Position numbers and translations under genes: made by a program. The notes under the pieces are model-generated. The model saw nothing but the letters and a program-made list of their open reading frames with translations. It was not told the DNA's origin and did no database searches. A stretch of DNA of 46,353 nucleotides from a virus, in the IMG/VR virus record IMGVR_UViG_3300027754_000159, positions 1-46,353 of that record; one strand, given 5' to 3'. How positions within the stretch are numbered: position 1 is the first letter of the stretch; each line of letters begins with the position of its first letter. Positions 36,301 to 43,867 of the stretch are shown in pieces.

Positions 36301-37904
36301 TTATTAGTATGGTGATAAGGATGGTTTGCTGAATTACTTAATGTGTCAAAACCACTTCCACTGTTATTTAAAATAGAATCAATACTGGTATCACTATCTA
36401 CGGTACTGTCTGGTTTATTAGGTGCGTTACTTGCTGATTTATTTAATAAACTTTTTACCTTATTATTAATAGAATCTATAATTGATGTGGATCTACCGTT
36501 AGTATTTGTTTTTTGTGGTTCTGTATATGTTAAATAATTTTGTGTTGATGGAGCTTGTCCCGCACCTAATTTTTCTTTTAAAAACTTTTTAATTCCTGTT
36601 GCTGGAGTGTTATCAGCTGATTCTAATTTAGGTCCGTATTTATTTATATAAAGTGCGTTATACAATAAAGATTTTTGTCCACTACCTGTATGGTCTAATA
36701 TATCATTTGTAATGTCTACATCATTTTTATCCACACCGTAACCACCAAAAGAACCTTGTGGTATAATACTTACAGGTAAATTAAATCCAGCAAGGTCGGC
36801 AGCAAATTCTAAGACTTTACCAATACCACTCTTTGGTACTGTTATCTTATAATTTTGTTGTATTAAATTTCCACCAGATAAAAGACTAAAAGGACTAACA
36901 TTCAACGCTCCAATTGTGTTGTCTGTAAAATTTAATTTAATTCTATTTTTTAATTCGACACCTCTTCTTTTTCTAGCTATAGTATCTAAATCAGAAATAT
37001 TTTGTCCGTCAGGTTTATAATTGATACCTGAACCTAATTCACTAAAAGGTACAACACCAACGCCTAAAGTTCTACTTAATAATTGGTCTCTAAAATCACT
37101 TCCTGATTGTGTATTATATTCTATAAATCCTGTACTACCATAAACAACTTCATCACCACCATAAGAATAGTTTATAATTTCAGAAGGTCCGTATTTATTT
37201 GAACTTCTAGCTAATAAACCAATATCTCTTACTTCGTGTGTTGTAGTTTGGTATCCACCATCACTAACCCAAGTTTCTATATTACCAGCAAAACCTATTT
37301 TTAATGTTGATGGTACCCCATAGGAAGTACCTAAAGAATCATAATTACTATTATAAATTGTTGTCCATTCAAATGGGTACCAAGTATTAAGTTCTAATGG
37401 GGTTGGGTTTTTATCAAGGTTGTCTTTTCTTGGTTGTGTAAAATTATTTATTGGCCCTGGTATTAAAGCGGCATCTTCAGCTGAAGGTAAATCATTTACT
37501 GAAGTTGTTAAATTCATTTGTGACGCTGCATCAGTACCCAATCCAGCTAATATTGGTGTTGTAACACCCAATACGTTAGACACTTCAGGGTTAATATTTG
37601 GTAAGTTACTTGTTAAGTTAACTTGTCTAGGGTTTGTTAAATTATTATATAAAGAAGGATTTTGAGCAACATCTTGTAAATTAGGAACGTCAACAACATT
37701 TGGTAATGACATTGAAACATCGTATTCTGTTGCTCTATCAACCCAAGGGTTACCACCTAAAACTCCACTTATCACAGAGTTAGCTACTGGTAAATTATGT
37801 GTAAATAGATAAGTACGAAAATTAGTATCCGTTATTGGACCTAATATACCACTATCAAAGTTATCTATGTTATAATTAAATGGGTTTATTTGGTTTGATG
37901 GCAT
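33300..37904 (-). CDS. Very large tail/baseplate structural protein with OmpA-like segment (1534 aa)
   Basis: Heads a leftward tail unit behind TATAAATATC copy 3. Recognisable parts: 'RGEPIYTYNHTERSG' then 'VVVDHPEVL' near 793-820, a motif I associate with large T4-like tail proteins; an OmpA/MotB-like segment near 985-1025 ('FTIKVQGFTSAA', 'LAKDRADNTKKYL'), the kind that binds peptidoglycan; a Cys-rich loop near 1071-1098 ('DDCCDGDPCD'); and 'GVQPMIAKVSIGFKFIGG' near 1266 followed by 'ANTSVYNPARTLNAILGE'. No signal peptide. I infer a tail-tube-tip or baseplate component that may grip the cell wall during penetration; the T4 equivalent is uncertain. Confidence 0.85.
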   Translation of the reverse strand: MPSNQINPFNYNIDNFDSGILGPITDTNFRTYLFTHNLPVANSVISGVLGGNPWVDRATEYDVSMSLPNVVDVPNLQDVAQNPSLYNNLTNPRQVNLTSNLPNINPEVSNVLGVTTPILAGLGTDAASQMNLTTSVNDLPSAEDAALIPGPINNFTQPRKDNLDKNPTPLELNTWYPFEWTTIYNSNYDSLGTSYGVPSTLKIGFAGNIETWVSDGGYQTTTHEVRDIGLLARSSNKYGPSEIINYSYGGDEVVYGSTGFIEYNTQSGSDFRDQLLSRTLGVGVVPFSELGSGINYKPDGQNISDLDTIARKRRGVELKNRIKLNFTDNTIGALNVSPFSLLSGGNLIQQNYKITVPKSGIGKVLEFAADLAGFNLPVSIIPQGSFGGYGVDKNDVDITNDILDHTGSGQKSLLYNALYINKYGPKLESADNTPATGIKKFLKEKLGAGQAPSTQNYLTYTEPQKTNTNGRSTSIIDSINNKVKSLLNKSASNAPNKPDSTVDSDTSIDSILNNSGSGFDTLSNSANHPYHHTNNLVQFEAENPIGTEMSAEDIGKIPENYPSPERSGMYWGQNSPYKPKKGILKYTQDLVNKTTNDRKSGSRYIGLVNSDANYAISIHGGEKNTLHNLVSNGNTALETKWGNGVEEFGSYCRSWSVRRPYKYFNELVRSDNNWWKGQTENSTMTMNWRTQGENANVGMPKIAWTKEDNDAYNAAKIKNVVDATNPTKSSFRGLLVPYMFSIENLAWKDSPHFNELSPSERGPNGGRIMWFPPYDLNFTDSTSVSWDTTSFIGRGEPIYTYNHTERSGSLDFTVVVDHPEVLNTLRDKFGDTLNGDGYDSFFAGCDAESIKILFSGYQPDSERVQKTSDTTQTVTPTVEPKPPTIPEGLVTDLKIYFENCRSSGIREGIDYSSPNGVGRAVSTEYENTVMCIAGPYAGQLQCINSSGGTYNSYIQVQPGGLNYKVFNNPGGLQLDMLAEFLATGEGKNFTIKVQGFTSAAQPTDTFNVQLAKDRADNTKKYLITKIIENEESYPDKLKLAGTNEYYPKESTLSDDLNRWVTEGIPTLENPIPCPPESSCKNAITGKDDCCDGDPCDKNLLPGQANSKVAKLARYAQITLQPNTVLQANILKNIQNAQNAEQLKALAEQEKTKAIDEAVNYYITESDYFVDMKKTDPFLYDSLTDRIKNFHPAFHAMTPEGLNSRLTFLQQCTRQGPQLGDLNLPQNMVFGRPPICVLRIGDFYHTKIVIDSCNFTFDPLVWDLNPEGIGVQPMIAKVSIGFKFIGGSSLGGPISQLQNAVSYNFFANTSVYNPARTLNAILGEKEKFVYSGTFGAFKSPEDVTNVTNASVIAGNELKNSLPITSPDTTNTDAGMTKAETDEIDSDASYQLNNSQTTSQGDTKPATTAGVDNPSDDIATITKTDSGIQIQVNNTKWTLLGVEVDIVGNTGPIIILSKAYGGNFDQDVVTNTELHDKIILSFDNCPGKDCTLFEAVTGNVSPNINCTYIISVTEKDAAIFPNGQKKTYNATNTIKI

Positions 37905-38119
37905 CTATAAATCTTTTTATATAAATATCGTTTTAAAGATTTTATGTTTCATTTTTTTAAAACCGTTATACCAACATGTAAAAGAAAAAAATTAAAATAA
38001 ATTAAATTTATACAATTTACTTACAATAAAATTATAGCTAATATTAGCGCGGATCTCTTTTATATATTATTAATACTAACTATAATATAAGAAGCAAATA
38101 AATAAAGCAGATCGGAATT
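37905..38119. other. 215-bp AT-rich intergenic region with 12-bp palindrome
   Basis: Longest gene-free stretch of the window. It contains TATAAATATC copy 3 near its left end and a perfect 12-bp palindrome GCTAATATTAGC at 38037-38048, without a T-run that would make it a clear terminator. No further gene or RNA is recognised. Confidence 0.6.
37920..37929 (-). promoter_or_regulatory. Conserved TATAAATATC element, copy 3
   Basis: Identical 10-mer ending 15 nt before the ATG of the 1534-aa tail gene, in an otherwise gene-free region, consistent with transcription starting here. Confidence 0.6.
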
Positions 38120-40882
38120 TTATCTTCCTTTACCGCCATTTTTATCTTTTTCAGTGGACTCAGCGATTAACTGTTTTAACTTACTAACAAAAATAGGGTC
38201 AGATACCCAATCAGTATCGGATTTACCACCTGATTTACCAGCAATTTGAATTGAACCGTCTATATGTAACGATTCGTCAAATTTTATTGTTGTTGTTGAT
38301 CCCAATAAAGCCATCCATACAGATAAATCTTTTAAAGCTTGAAGTTTATTTTCGTCTACTGAATTTATAGCGTTAATAGTTTTTGTGATACCTTCTGCAC
38401 CACCTGTCGACGCTAAGGCTGACGCCGTTTGGGTTAACATCGAGGTAACACCACCCAATATTAATAAACCAGGTAAAGCAAGTAATGATGAAAATGCTAG
38501 AGCTATAAGTGAGGCTGATAAAAGACCTATTGATATTGCTAAAAACCCCATACCTAAAGAAGCTTCTATTAATTGTGGACCAGAGATAACTGTAAATAAT
38601 TGTGTCAAGGAACCTAATATTGTTGATACTCCTTCAGCAACCAATTTAAAAGCGTAACCTAACGCCATAGCGGCAACCGATAACCCAAGTAATAAAAGTA
38701 CACCTATTTCACCAATACCTGTTTCACCTAAAGCACCTAAAGCAAAAACTGCCAGTGTTAATACACCAAGACCCGCTGCCATAACAAGTATACTATCAAG
38801 ACCAACATCTTTCATCATTTGTAGACCATAAGCAAGTGGAATCATAGATGCACCCAATATTGCGATAGCTACAGCCCCTTCAATCATATCTTTTTCGACT
38901 TTACTTAAAGCCCAAGCTGCCGTACCTAAAATGGCTAATCCGGCCGCGGTCATTAATATAACCTCACCTTTATTACTAACCTTATCCATTTCTTGTAAAG
39001 ATTTAGCAAAAACAAACAAAGCCGCTGATAAAATTAAAATAGCTACAGCCCCTTTAATCATATCAGTAGCGTTAATACCTTTGGTTACATCACCAGCTCC
39101 ACCCCCTTTTGTACTTGGAGTTGAGGGTGATTCACTTTGTGTACTTAAACCACTAGATTCTTTTTTAGATAACCATTTCATTTGTTTTTTTGAAAAGTCC
39201 CCACCTTTACCTGTGGCAGCATTAAAACCTTTACCCATTTCATACCCTTGTTTAAAATTTTTACCAGGACCAAAAAATCCTATCATATTTTTAACAAAAT
39301 TAATGGCTTGTATAGCTTTCATTACTAAAAATAAAGTGCCTACACCTATCGCGAACCATTTAATTATGGGTAATAACATTTTTGTTGTATCTAAAAATTT
39401 TGTAAAACCAGAAGTTAAATTGTCAGCGGCTGGCTTTAACCAATTTTGTATTGATTGTAAAAGAGGCCAAAAAGCCATTGTGAGTTGGTCTATGACAGCA
39501 GCCCATTCTTGTCTCATACTAATAGCGTCTTTTTGGGTTTTATCATCTAAATCCCTTTTTTTAGCTAAATTTATGGCCTCATCCTTACTTAATTCAGAAA
39601 GTTTTTTAGTTAAGGGTAACCCTGTATCTGGATTTACACCTATCTGTATTGTACCGTCAGCATTAGCCATACCTGTTATCATGTCAACAGTTTTAGGGTC
39701 TAACCCTTTACCTTTTAACATACCTTCAAAAGCATTAATTTTGGCTGTCTGTTTTGCTGTTTTAGCTAGCTCAGCATAATCCATACCTAAAGCCGCTGCA
39801 GCCTCTTTTAACCTATCCAATTCATTCGCATTAACTTTCCATTCCCCAGTCGCCTTATCAAAAGTCGCTGATGCTGAAGCAGCCTTTGTTAAACTCTTAG
39901 CCAATTCTTCAGGTGAATTACGTGCTTTATACATTAATTGAAATGGGTCACCCAAAGCTGCTAAACTACCACCTAATACTTGTAATTGAGCTGCGGCCTC
40001 AATAGCACCTTCAGGTCTAAAAACTTTATCAGCCACAGAAGCGACTGAATTCATATCTATTTTATATTTTTCAGAATATGCTGCCATAGCCATCATACCC
40101 TTAACACCTTTATTAAAATTAAGTTTGTTCATCAAACCCAAGTTTGATTGAAACGATTTTAAAACTTTTGAAGAGTTCGCTCCAATAGCCTCAGCCTCGG
40201 AAGACATTTCAGCAATTAAAGCTACGGACTTTTCAGCCCCAAAACCAAAAGCTTCCATTTCACCTGACATAGCAGCAACACCCTCAACACCTAAACCAGT
40301 TTTAGCACCAATCATAGACATAGTTTTAAGGACCTCACCACTTAAAATAACAGACCTACCAACCTCATCCGAGTAAGCTCCTTGAGCCTCAGCTAAATCT
40401 TTTGCTTCAAAACCCCATTCAGCAGCAACATTTCTTGCGGCTATCATGTTACTTTGCATCATATTCATTTTTGAACCAGACAGACCCATGTTAACACCTG
40501 TCTTACGAACCGCCTCATCAAAATCAAACCATTTAGTTAAAATATTACCTAATACCCCTAAGAAATTTTTATCTAAAATGTTGGCGGCCGATTTAATTAA
40601 ACTACCTTGTTTAGCTAATTGTTTATTAGTTTCTATTAAAAGTTGTTGTTCTTTTTTAAGTGAGGCAAGTTTTTTTTTGCCTTCTTCCGTTGTATCTTCA
40701 GCTAATTCAAGTATTTGTGCTTGAATTATTTTTATATCCCCCCAATTTTTATTTATTCTATTTTGATACTCAGCATAACCTTTAAAAGAAGTTACTTGTT
40801 CTTTAAAAGTTTCGTTAATATCTTGTTGCATTTGAAGGTATTTAGCCTCATCTGCAAGATTTCTTTTAAAATTATCTTCCAT
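38120..40882 (-). CDS. Tail tape measure protein (920 aa)
   Basis: Sets tail length and is thought to reach into the cell envelope on ejection. The N-terminal ~100 residues are helical ('KKLASLKKEQQLLIETNKQLAKQG'), residues about 130-420 are Ala/Gly/Met-rich helices typical of tape measures, and residues about 505-815 hold roughly seven hydrophobic segments ('IKWFAIGVGTLFLVM', 'GAVAILILSAALFVFA', 'LLLLGLSVAAMALGYAF' and others). The C-terminus is charged. The ATG at 40882 overlaps the upstream stop as TAATG. With about 1.5 Angstrom per residue, the length would give a tail of about 140 nm (inference from the known rule). Confidence 0.88.
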   Translation of the reverse strand: MEDNFKRNLADEAKYLQMQQDINETFKEQVTSFKGYAEYQNRINKNWGDIKIIQAQILELAEDTTEEGKKKLASLKKEQQLLIETNKQLAKQGSLIKSAANILDKNFLGVLGNILTKWFDFDEAVRKTGVNMGLSGSKMNMMQSNMIAARNVAAEWGFEAKDLAEAQGAYSDEVGRSVILSGEVLKTMSMIGAKTGLGVEGVAAMSGEMEAFGFGAEKSVALIAEMSSEAEAIGANSSKVLKSFQSNLGLMNKLNFNKGVKGMMAMAAYSEKYKIDMNSVASVADKVFRPEGAIEAAAQLQVLGGSLAALGDPFQLMYKARNSPEELAKSLTKAASASATFDKATGEWKVNANELDRLKEAAAALGMDYAELAKTAKQTAKINAFEGMLKGKGLDPKTVDMITGMANADGTIQIGVNPDTGLPLTKKLSELSKDEAINLAKKRDLDDKTQKDAISMRQEWAAVIDQLTMAFWPLLQSIQNWLKPAADNLTSGFTKFLDTTKMLLPIIKWFAIGVGTLFLVMKAIQAINFVKNMIGFFGPGKNFKQGYEMGKGFNAATGKGGDFSKKQMKWLSKKESSGLSTQSESPSTPSTKGGGAGDVTKGINATDMIKGAVAILILSAALFVFAKSLQEMDKVSNKGEVILMTAAGLAILGTAAWALSKVEKDMIEGAVAIAILGASMIPLAYGLQMMKDVGLDSILVMAAGLGVLTLAVFALGALGETGIGEIGVLLLLGLSVAAMALGYAFKLVAEGVSTILGSLTQLFTVISGPQLIEASLGMGFLAISIGLLSASLIALAFSSLLALPGLLILGGVTSMLTQTASALASTGGAEGITKTINAINSVDENKLQALKDLSVWMALLGSTTTIKFDESLHIDGSIQIAGKSGGKSDTDWVSDPIFVSKLKQLIAESTEKDKNGGKGR

Positions 40883-42684
40883 TATTTACGTGGTTGTAAC
40901 ATTAACTTACCTGTAAAAGGTGTTGTACCTTTATATGCGTAAGCATTTTTATTTATTTTAACCTCTATCGGACCTTTAAACCAATTTGGATTTGGTTTTA
41001 TTGGTGTCACTACTAAAGCTCCATCATTATCACCACTACCTTGTGGTTTTATAATGATAGAACCAGGTAAAGTCATACTTTGTTTAATAATCATTCTATC
41101 ACTTTTGAAATCTGAATTAACAAAAGTTTTAATTATTGGTTTTATAACATCATCGTCACCTTCTTTAATATCATATATTTTACCCGAAACAGGAACCTCT
41201 TTTTTAATTTCTTTAGTGAATAAACTACCAGTACCACCACCACTGCCACCTTTACTGAACTTACTAACATCTTCACCTCTTTTAGCCTTAGCTTTAGGAC
41301 CTAATATTATAGATTTTGAATATATTTTTGTTTCTAAATCACTAGCAGCACCAAAGAAAATTTTACCTTTTTCTAAAGAAGTAGATTCACCTTCTTCTTC
41401 CTCTTCAAAAATTAATTTAACATTATTAGCTATGTTGTTAATAAAAGATTCCATTGTCGACATACTAGCTTTAGGTGTATTATTTACATTAATATTTTTA
41501 CCACTTTCAATACCTTTTTGTTTACCGCCTTTAGTCATTTCAGGTAGTTTACTAAAACTTCTTAAAAAATTATTAAAACTACCGATAAGTTTTTTCCAAA
41601 GAAGTTTTCTTTCTTGTTCGTTTGAGGTATTAGATTTACCTTTTGACGCGATTATAAATAATTGTTTATAAAAATCTTTTATAACATTATAAGTTTCAGA
41701 ATTTTTACCACTTTTTGCTACTTTAGCAAATAATGAAAATAATTCCGTCATAAAGTTTTGTAATTCAAGTTTAACTTTTAAATACTTTCTTTGTCTTCCA
41801 GACATTGAAGTTGGTGCCTCTAACAAACCGTTGGTCTTTAAATCTTTTAAAGTCACCAAAAGAGGTTTTTTATTTATTTTAATAGATTTTGTTGTATTGA
41901 TTATCGCGTCTAAAAATATTTTTTGAAAATCTTCGTCAGTTTGGTATTGTTGAATTACTGAGAAAAAGTTAGCCTTTTCTTTAAGGTTTGTAAGTTTTTG
42001 GTTAGCCTCTTTAATATCTTTTCCATTATAATAATTGCCCTTACCATTTCCACCGTTTTCTTTTTTTTCACCATCCTCGTCTTTACCTTCTTCTTCTTCA
42101 CCATCTTCTTCCCCATTTTCACTTTCACTAACACCTGTATTTAAAAGTTTTATAAAATCGTCAAAAATACCTATATTATAAAACTTACCTTTACCACCAT
42201 CATCACCTGTTGCAATAGCCTGAATACCTTTTTTAGTTCCAGGTAAATTTGTTACAAGTTCATCAGCGTCAAAATGTATTTTAAAAATACTACCACCCGG
42301 TATTTTAACACTAATTTCACCTTTACCATTTTTTACATTAAAATTAGTATCGTCTTCCGTTTTAAGTTCTAAAACTAAACCGTTATCAACAGAATTAACA
42401 CGAGCCAAAGTATCAAACTGAATTGGTTTTGGTATTGTCAATTCTTGAGCCTTATCTTTTACCTGTAATAAAAAATTATATTTAAAAGGTTCTACGGACA
42501 ATTGTTCAATAGTTGTAACACCTCTCAAGGCCGCTAAATCTGGTCTAGCACCCATACCAGCCATTCTTTCTTTCACCCTATCAACAGCTAGGTCAGCTGT
42601 TGCGGCCTGATGAGCTCTATCATCACCAGTCACAGATTCATCTGCTTCATATAAAGTTTGTCGTATAATACCTTTAATGTTCAT
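40882..42684 (-). CDS. Uncharacterised tail-region protein (600 aa)
   Basis: First gene of the tape-measure unit, directly behind TATAAATATC copy 4. Its N-terminus 'MNIKGIIRQTLYEADES' resembles the short 'IRKILKE' leaders at 45354-46323. A beta-rich region follows (about 65-175), then a long acidic low-complexity tract (about 185-225, 'EEDGEEEEGKDEDGEKKENG'), a helical region (about 235-420), a second acidic patch ('FEEEEEGE') and a basic, Gly-rich C-terminus. No family is recognised. In T4, genes 27 and 28 sit between gp51 and the tape measure, so a hub-assembly role is possible but not shown by sequence. Confidence 0.8.
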   Translation of the reverse strand: MNIKGIIRQTLYEADESVTGDDRAHQAATADLAVDRVKERMAGMGARPDLAALRGVTTIEQLSVEPFKYNFLLQVKDKAQELTIPKPIQFDTLARVNSVDNGLVLELKTEDDTNFNVKNGKGEISVKIPGGSIFKIHFDADELVTNLPGTKKGIQAIATGDDGGKGKFYNIGIFDDFIKLLNTGVSESENGEEDGEEEEGKDEDGEKKENGGNGKGNYYNGKDIKEANQKLTNLKEKANFFSVIQQYQTDEDFQKIFLDAIINTTKSIKINKKPLLVTLKDLKTNGLLEAPTSMSGRQRKYLKVKLELQNFMTELFSLFAKVAKSGKNSETYNVIKDFYKQLFIIASKGKSNTSNEQERKLLWKKLIGSFNNFLRSFSKLPEMTKGGKQKGIESGKNINVNNTPKASMSTMESFINNIANNVKLIFEEEEEGESTSLEKGKIFFGAASDLETKIYSKSIILGPKAKAKRGEDVSKFSKGGSGGGTGSLFTKEIKKEVPVSGKIYDIKEGDDDVIKPIIKTFVNSDFKSDRMIIKQSMTLPGSIIIKPQGSGDNDGALVVTPIKPNPNWFKGPIEVKINKNAYAYKGTTPFTGKLMLQPRK

Positions 42685-42697
42685 TAATACTTTTTTT

Positions 42698-42707
42698 TAT
42701 AAATATC
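42698..42707 (-). promoter_or_regulatory. Conserved TATAAATATC element, copy 4
   Basis: Identical 10-mer ending 13 nt before the ATG at 42684, and immediately downstream (leftward) of a terminator. This placement is the best argument that the element starts transcription. Confidence 0.65.
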
Positions 42708-42714
42708 TGTTAAA

Positions 42715-42739
42715 TTAAAAATGGGACATGAAGTCCCAT
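42715..42739 (-). terminator. Intrinsic terminator after the gp26-like unit
   Basis: Perfect 7-bp stem ATGGGAC (42721-42727) / GTCCCAT (42733-42739) with a 5-nt loop. Leftward it is followed by TTTTAATTTA. It starts 4 nt after the stop at 42743. Confidence 0.8.
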
Positions 42740-42742
42740 CTT

Positions 42743-42937
42743 TTATCTACTTTTACCTTTTGATTTAGCTCTATTATATTCTGCTTTCTGTTCCTCCAAT
42801 TCTTTTTGCCATAAATCCAAATAAATTCTTCTTTCCCATATTGGCATTGACATCACAGATTCATAAGAATATCTCATATGTTTTACCATGTAATATATTT
42901 CTTTTCTAAGATCTAAATTATAACTTGACGTTAGGCC
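42743..42937 (-). CDS. Overlapping downstream frame, probable frameshift extension or gp51-like protein (64 aa after the slip)
   Basis: An open frame reaches back to a TTG at 43000, deep inside the gp26-like gene, and has no ATG until 42889, which would drop 'GLTSSYNLDLRKEIYY'. That stretch and the following 'MRYSYESVMSMPIWERRIYL' read as one continuous domain, like the small gp51-type hub-assembly proteins encoded after gene 26 in T4. The frame joins the gp26-like frame at a run of seven T. I therefore annotate it from 42937 as the extension made by a +1 (317-aa) or -2 (318-aa) slip. An independent 48-aa protein from ATG 42889, preceded by A-rich sequence, is the alternative. Confidence 0.6.
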   Translation of the reverse strand, partial: GLTSSYNLDLRKEIYYMVKHMRYSYESVMSMPIWERRIYLDLWQKELEEQKAEYNRAKSKGKSR

Positions 42938-43697
42938 AAAAAAAGTTGAGTCCGAGGGTAATTGAAGTGAGAAAGCTACCTGTCGGCCCCTCCACCTCAA
43001 CCGACATGTCTATACCTGGCTCTATTATATCTGAATATTCTCTAAATTTAAGAGAATCAAAAGCTGGCATTATATTAATATATTGTTGAATATAATTAGG
43101 ATCTCTATTACCTTCAATTTCTTTGATTTGTGCTTGTAGCCTGTATGTTAATGTATTTGAGATTTGGGATTTTGTTGCTTTCTCATATTTTTCTGACCTA
43201 GAAAGAATCGACCTTTCGTCACCAACAGTTAAAAGTTTAAATTTGATTTTCTTTTTACTTCTTGGTAATAAAAATTCAAATTCACCGTTTTCATCAGGTT
43301 CAACACCTTTTGGTAATTCTTTTGTTTTAAGGGCGTTTAAATCAATTTCGTGTTCAAATTCTACACCACTATTTGGATCTGTTAACTTAACTGGATAAAT
43401 TTCTCCATAACCTGTGGCTCTTAACCAAATCATAATTGCGTTTCTATCACCAATTAATAATTGGTCCATAGGAACTGGAGATTCTTTAATTTTTCTCTCC
43501 ATAAGAACGTCAATAACTTTACCACTCTTAATTAAGTTTGGTGATGTTAAGATATTTTCATCCATAGCGGTCATGTATTCTACTTTTACGTTACCTTGTT
43601 GACCTGGATATAATAACCCACCAGAAGGCAAAGGAATAACATCGAATGGTGCTTGTAATTGTACTTCTTGTGTTTGTTGTTTGTTTACATTTGACAT
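42918..43697 (-). CDS. 26: Baseplate hub / tail assembly protein, T4 gp26-like (259 aa)
   Basis: N-terminal pattern 'IPLPSGGLLYPG' followed by 'VEYMTAMDENIL', 'VIDVLMERKI' and 'MDQLLIGDRNAIMIWLRATGYG' is that of the gp26-like family encoded near the tape measure of T4-like phages. The zinc-type C-x-x-C present in many relatives is missing; in its place is 'DPNSGVEFEHEIDL'. The C-terminal part is helical then beta. Slightly longer than T4 gp26 (208 aa). It opens a short leftward unit that ends in the terminator at 42715-42739. Its last codons contain the AAC TTT TTT TGG slip site. Confidence 0.82.
   Translation of the reverse strand: MSNVNKQQTQEVQLQAPFDVIPLPSGGLLYPGQQGNVKVEYMTAMDENILTSPNLIKSGKVIDVLMERKIKESPVPMDQLLIGDRNAIMIWLRATGYGEIYPVKLTDPNSGVEFEHEIDLNALKTKELPKGVEPDENGEFEFLLPRSKKKIKFKLLTVGDERSILSRSEKYEKATKSQISNTLTYRLQAQIKEIEGNRDPNYIQQYINIMPAFDSLKFREYSDIIEPGIDMSVEVEGPTGSFLTSITLGLNFFWPNVKL
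42938..42944 (-). other. Candidate slippery site (seven T on coding strand)
   Basis: In the gp26-like frame the site reads AAC TTT TTT TGG. A +1 or -2 slip re-pairs tRNA-Phe perfectly and enters the frame that runs to 42743; a -1 slip hits TAA after two codons. Confidence 0.55.
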
Positions 43698-43727
43698 GTT
43701 AAAAACTATTTTTTATTTTTATTATTA

Positions 43728-43745
43728 TTTAAGCTGTAGCTTAAA
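43728..43745. promoter_or_regulatory. 18-bp palindrome TTTAAGCT-GT-AGCTTAAA, operator candidate
   Basis: Perfect 8-bp arms around GT. It lies in the divergent region between the gp26-like gene and the rightward cassette, just downstream of the candidate leftward -7 box, where a repressor or activator could act on the start site. Confidence 0.55.
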
Positions 43746-43749
43746 ACTT

Positions 43750-43779
43750 AAAACATATTCTCTAATAGTAAAGTTTCAA
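43750..43779 (-). promoter_or_regulatory. Candidate Bacteroidota-type promoter for the gp26-like unit
   Basis: Leftward: TTG (43779-43777), 19-nt spacer, TATGTTTT (43757-43750), one mismatch from TAnnTTTG. The gp26-like ATG lies 52 nt downstream with no Shine-Dalgarno sequence. Confidence 0.4.
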
Positions 43780-43841
43780 TAAATAAATACACTATTTTCT
43801 TTTTTTTACAAATAAAATTTTATAAAACCAAAGTTTATACG

Positions 43842-43849
43842 TATCTTTG
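43842..43849 (+). promoter_or_regulatory. Bacteroidota -7 box TATCTTTG for the rightward cassette
   Basis: Exact match to TAnnTTTG, 18 nt before the ATG at 43868. No TTG is found at the expected -33 distance, so an activator may be needed, or the short leader and -7 box alone suffice. Confidence 0.55.
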
Positions 43850-43867
43850 TGTATAAATTATAACAAA

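Noticed and set aside
37922-37957. An 11-codon leftward reading frame (MKHKIFKTIFI) whose stop falls inside the TATAAATATC element.
   Set aside because: Too short, not repeated at the other three elements, and expected by chance in AT-rich DNA.
38103-38119. AGATCGGAA at about 38110 matches nine bases of a common sequencing-adapter sequence.
   Set aside because: Only nine bases match, the following bases diverge, and the flanks continue smoothly as AT-rich phage DNA; most likely chance.
38931-39779. A 282-codon rightward open frame inside the tape measure gene.
   Set aside because: It is antisense to a well-supported gene with hydrophobic Ala/Ile segments; its own hydrophobic look is a mirror of that codon use.
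41054-41671. A 205-codon rightward frame inside the 600-aa gene.
   Set aside because: Antisense shadow; no promoter, no start context, and the leftward gene is supported by operon overlap.
43847-43867. TTG start at 43847 for the first rightward gene.
   Set aside because: It would overlap the -7 box TATCTTTG, leaving no room for a leader; the ATG at 43868 is preferred.
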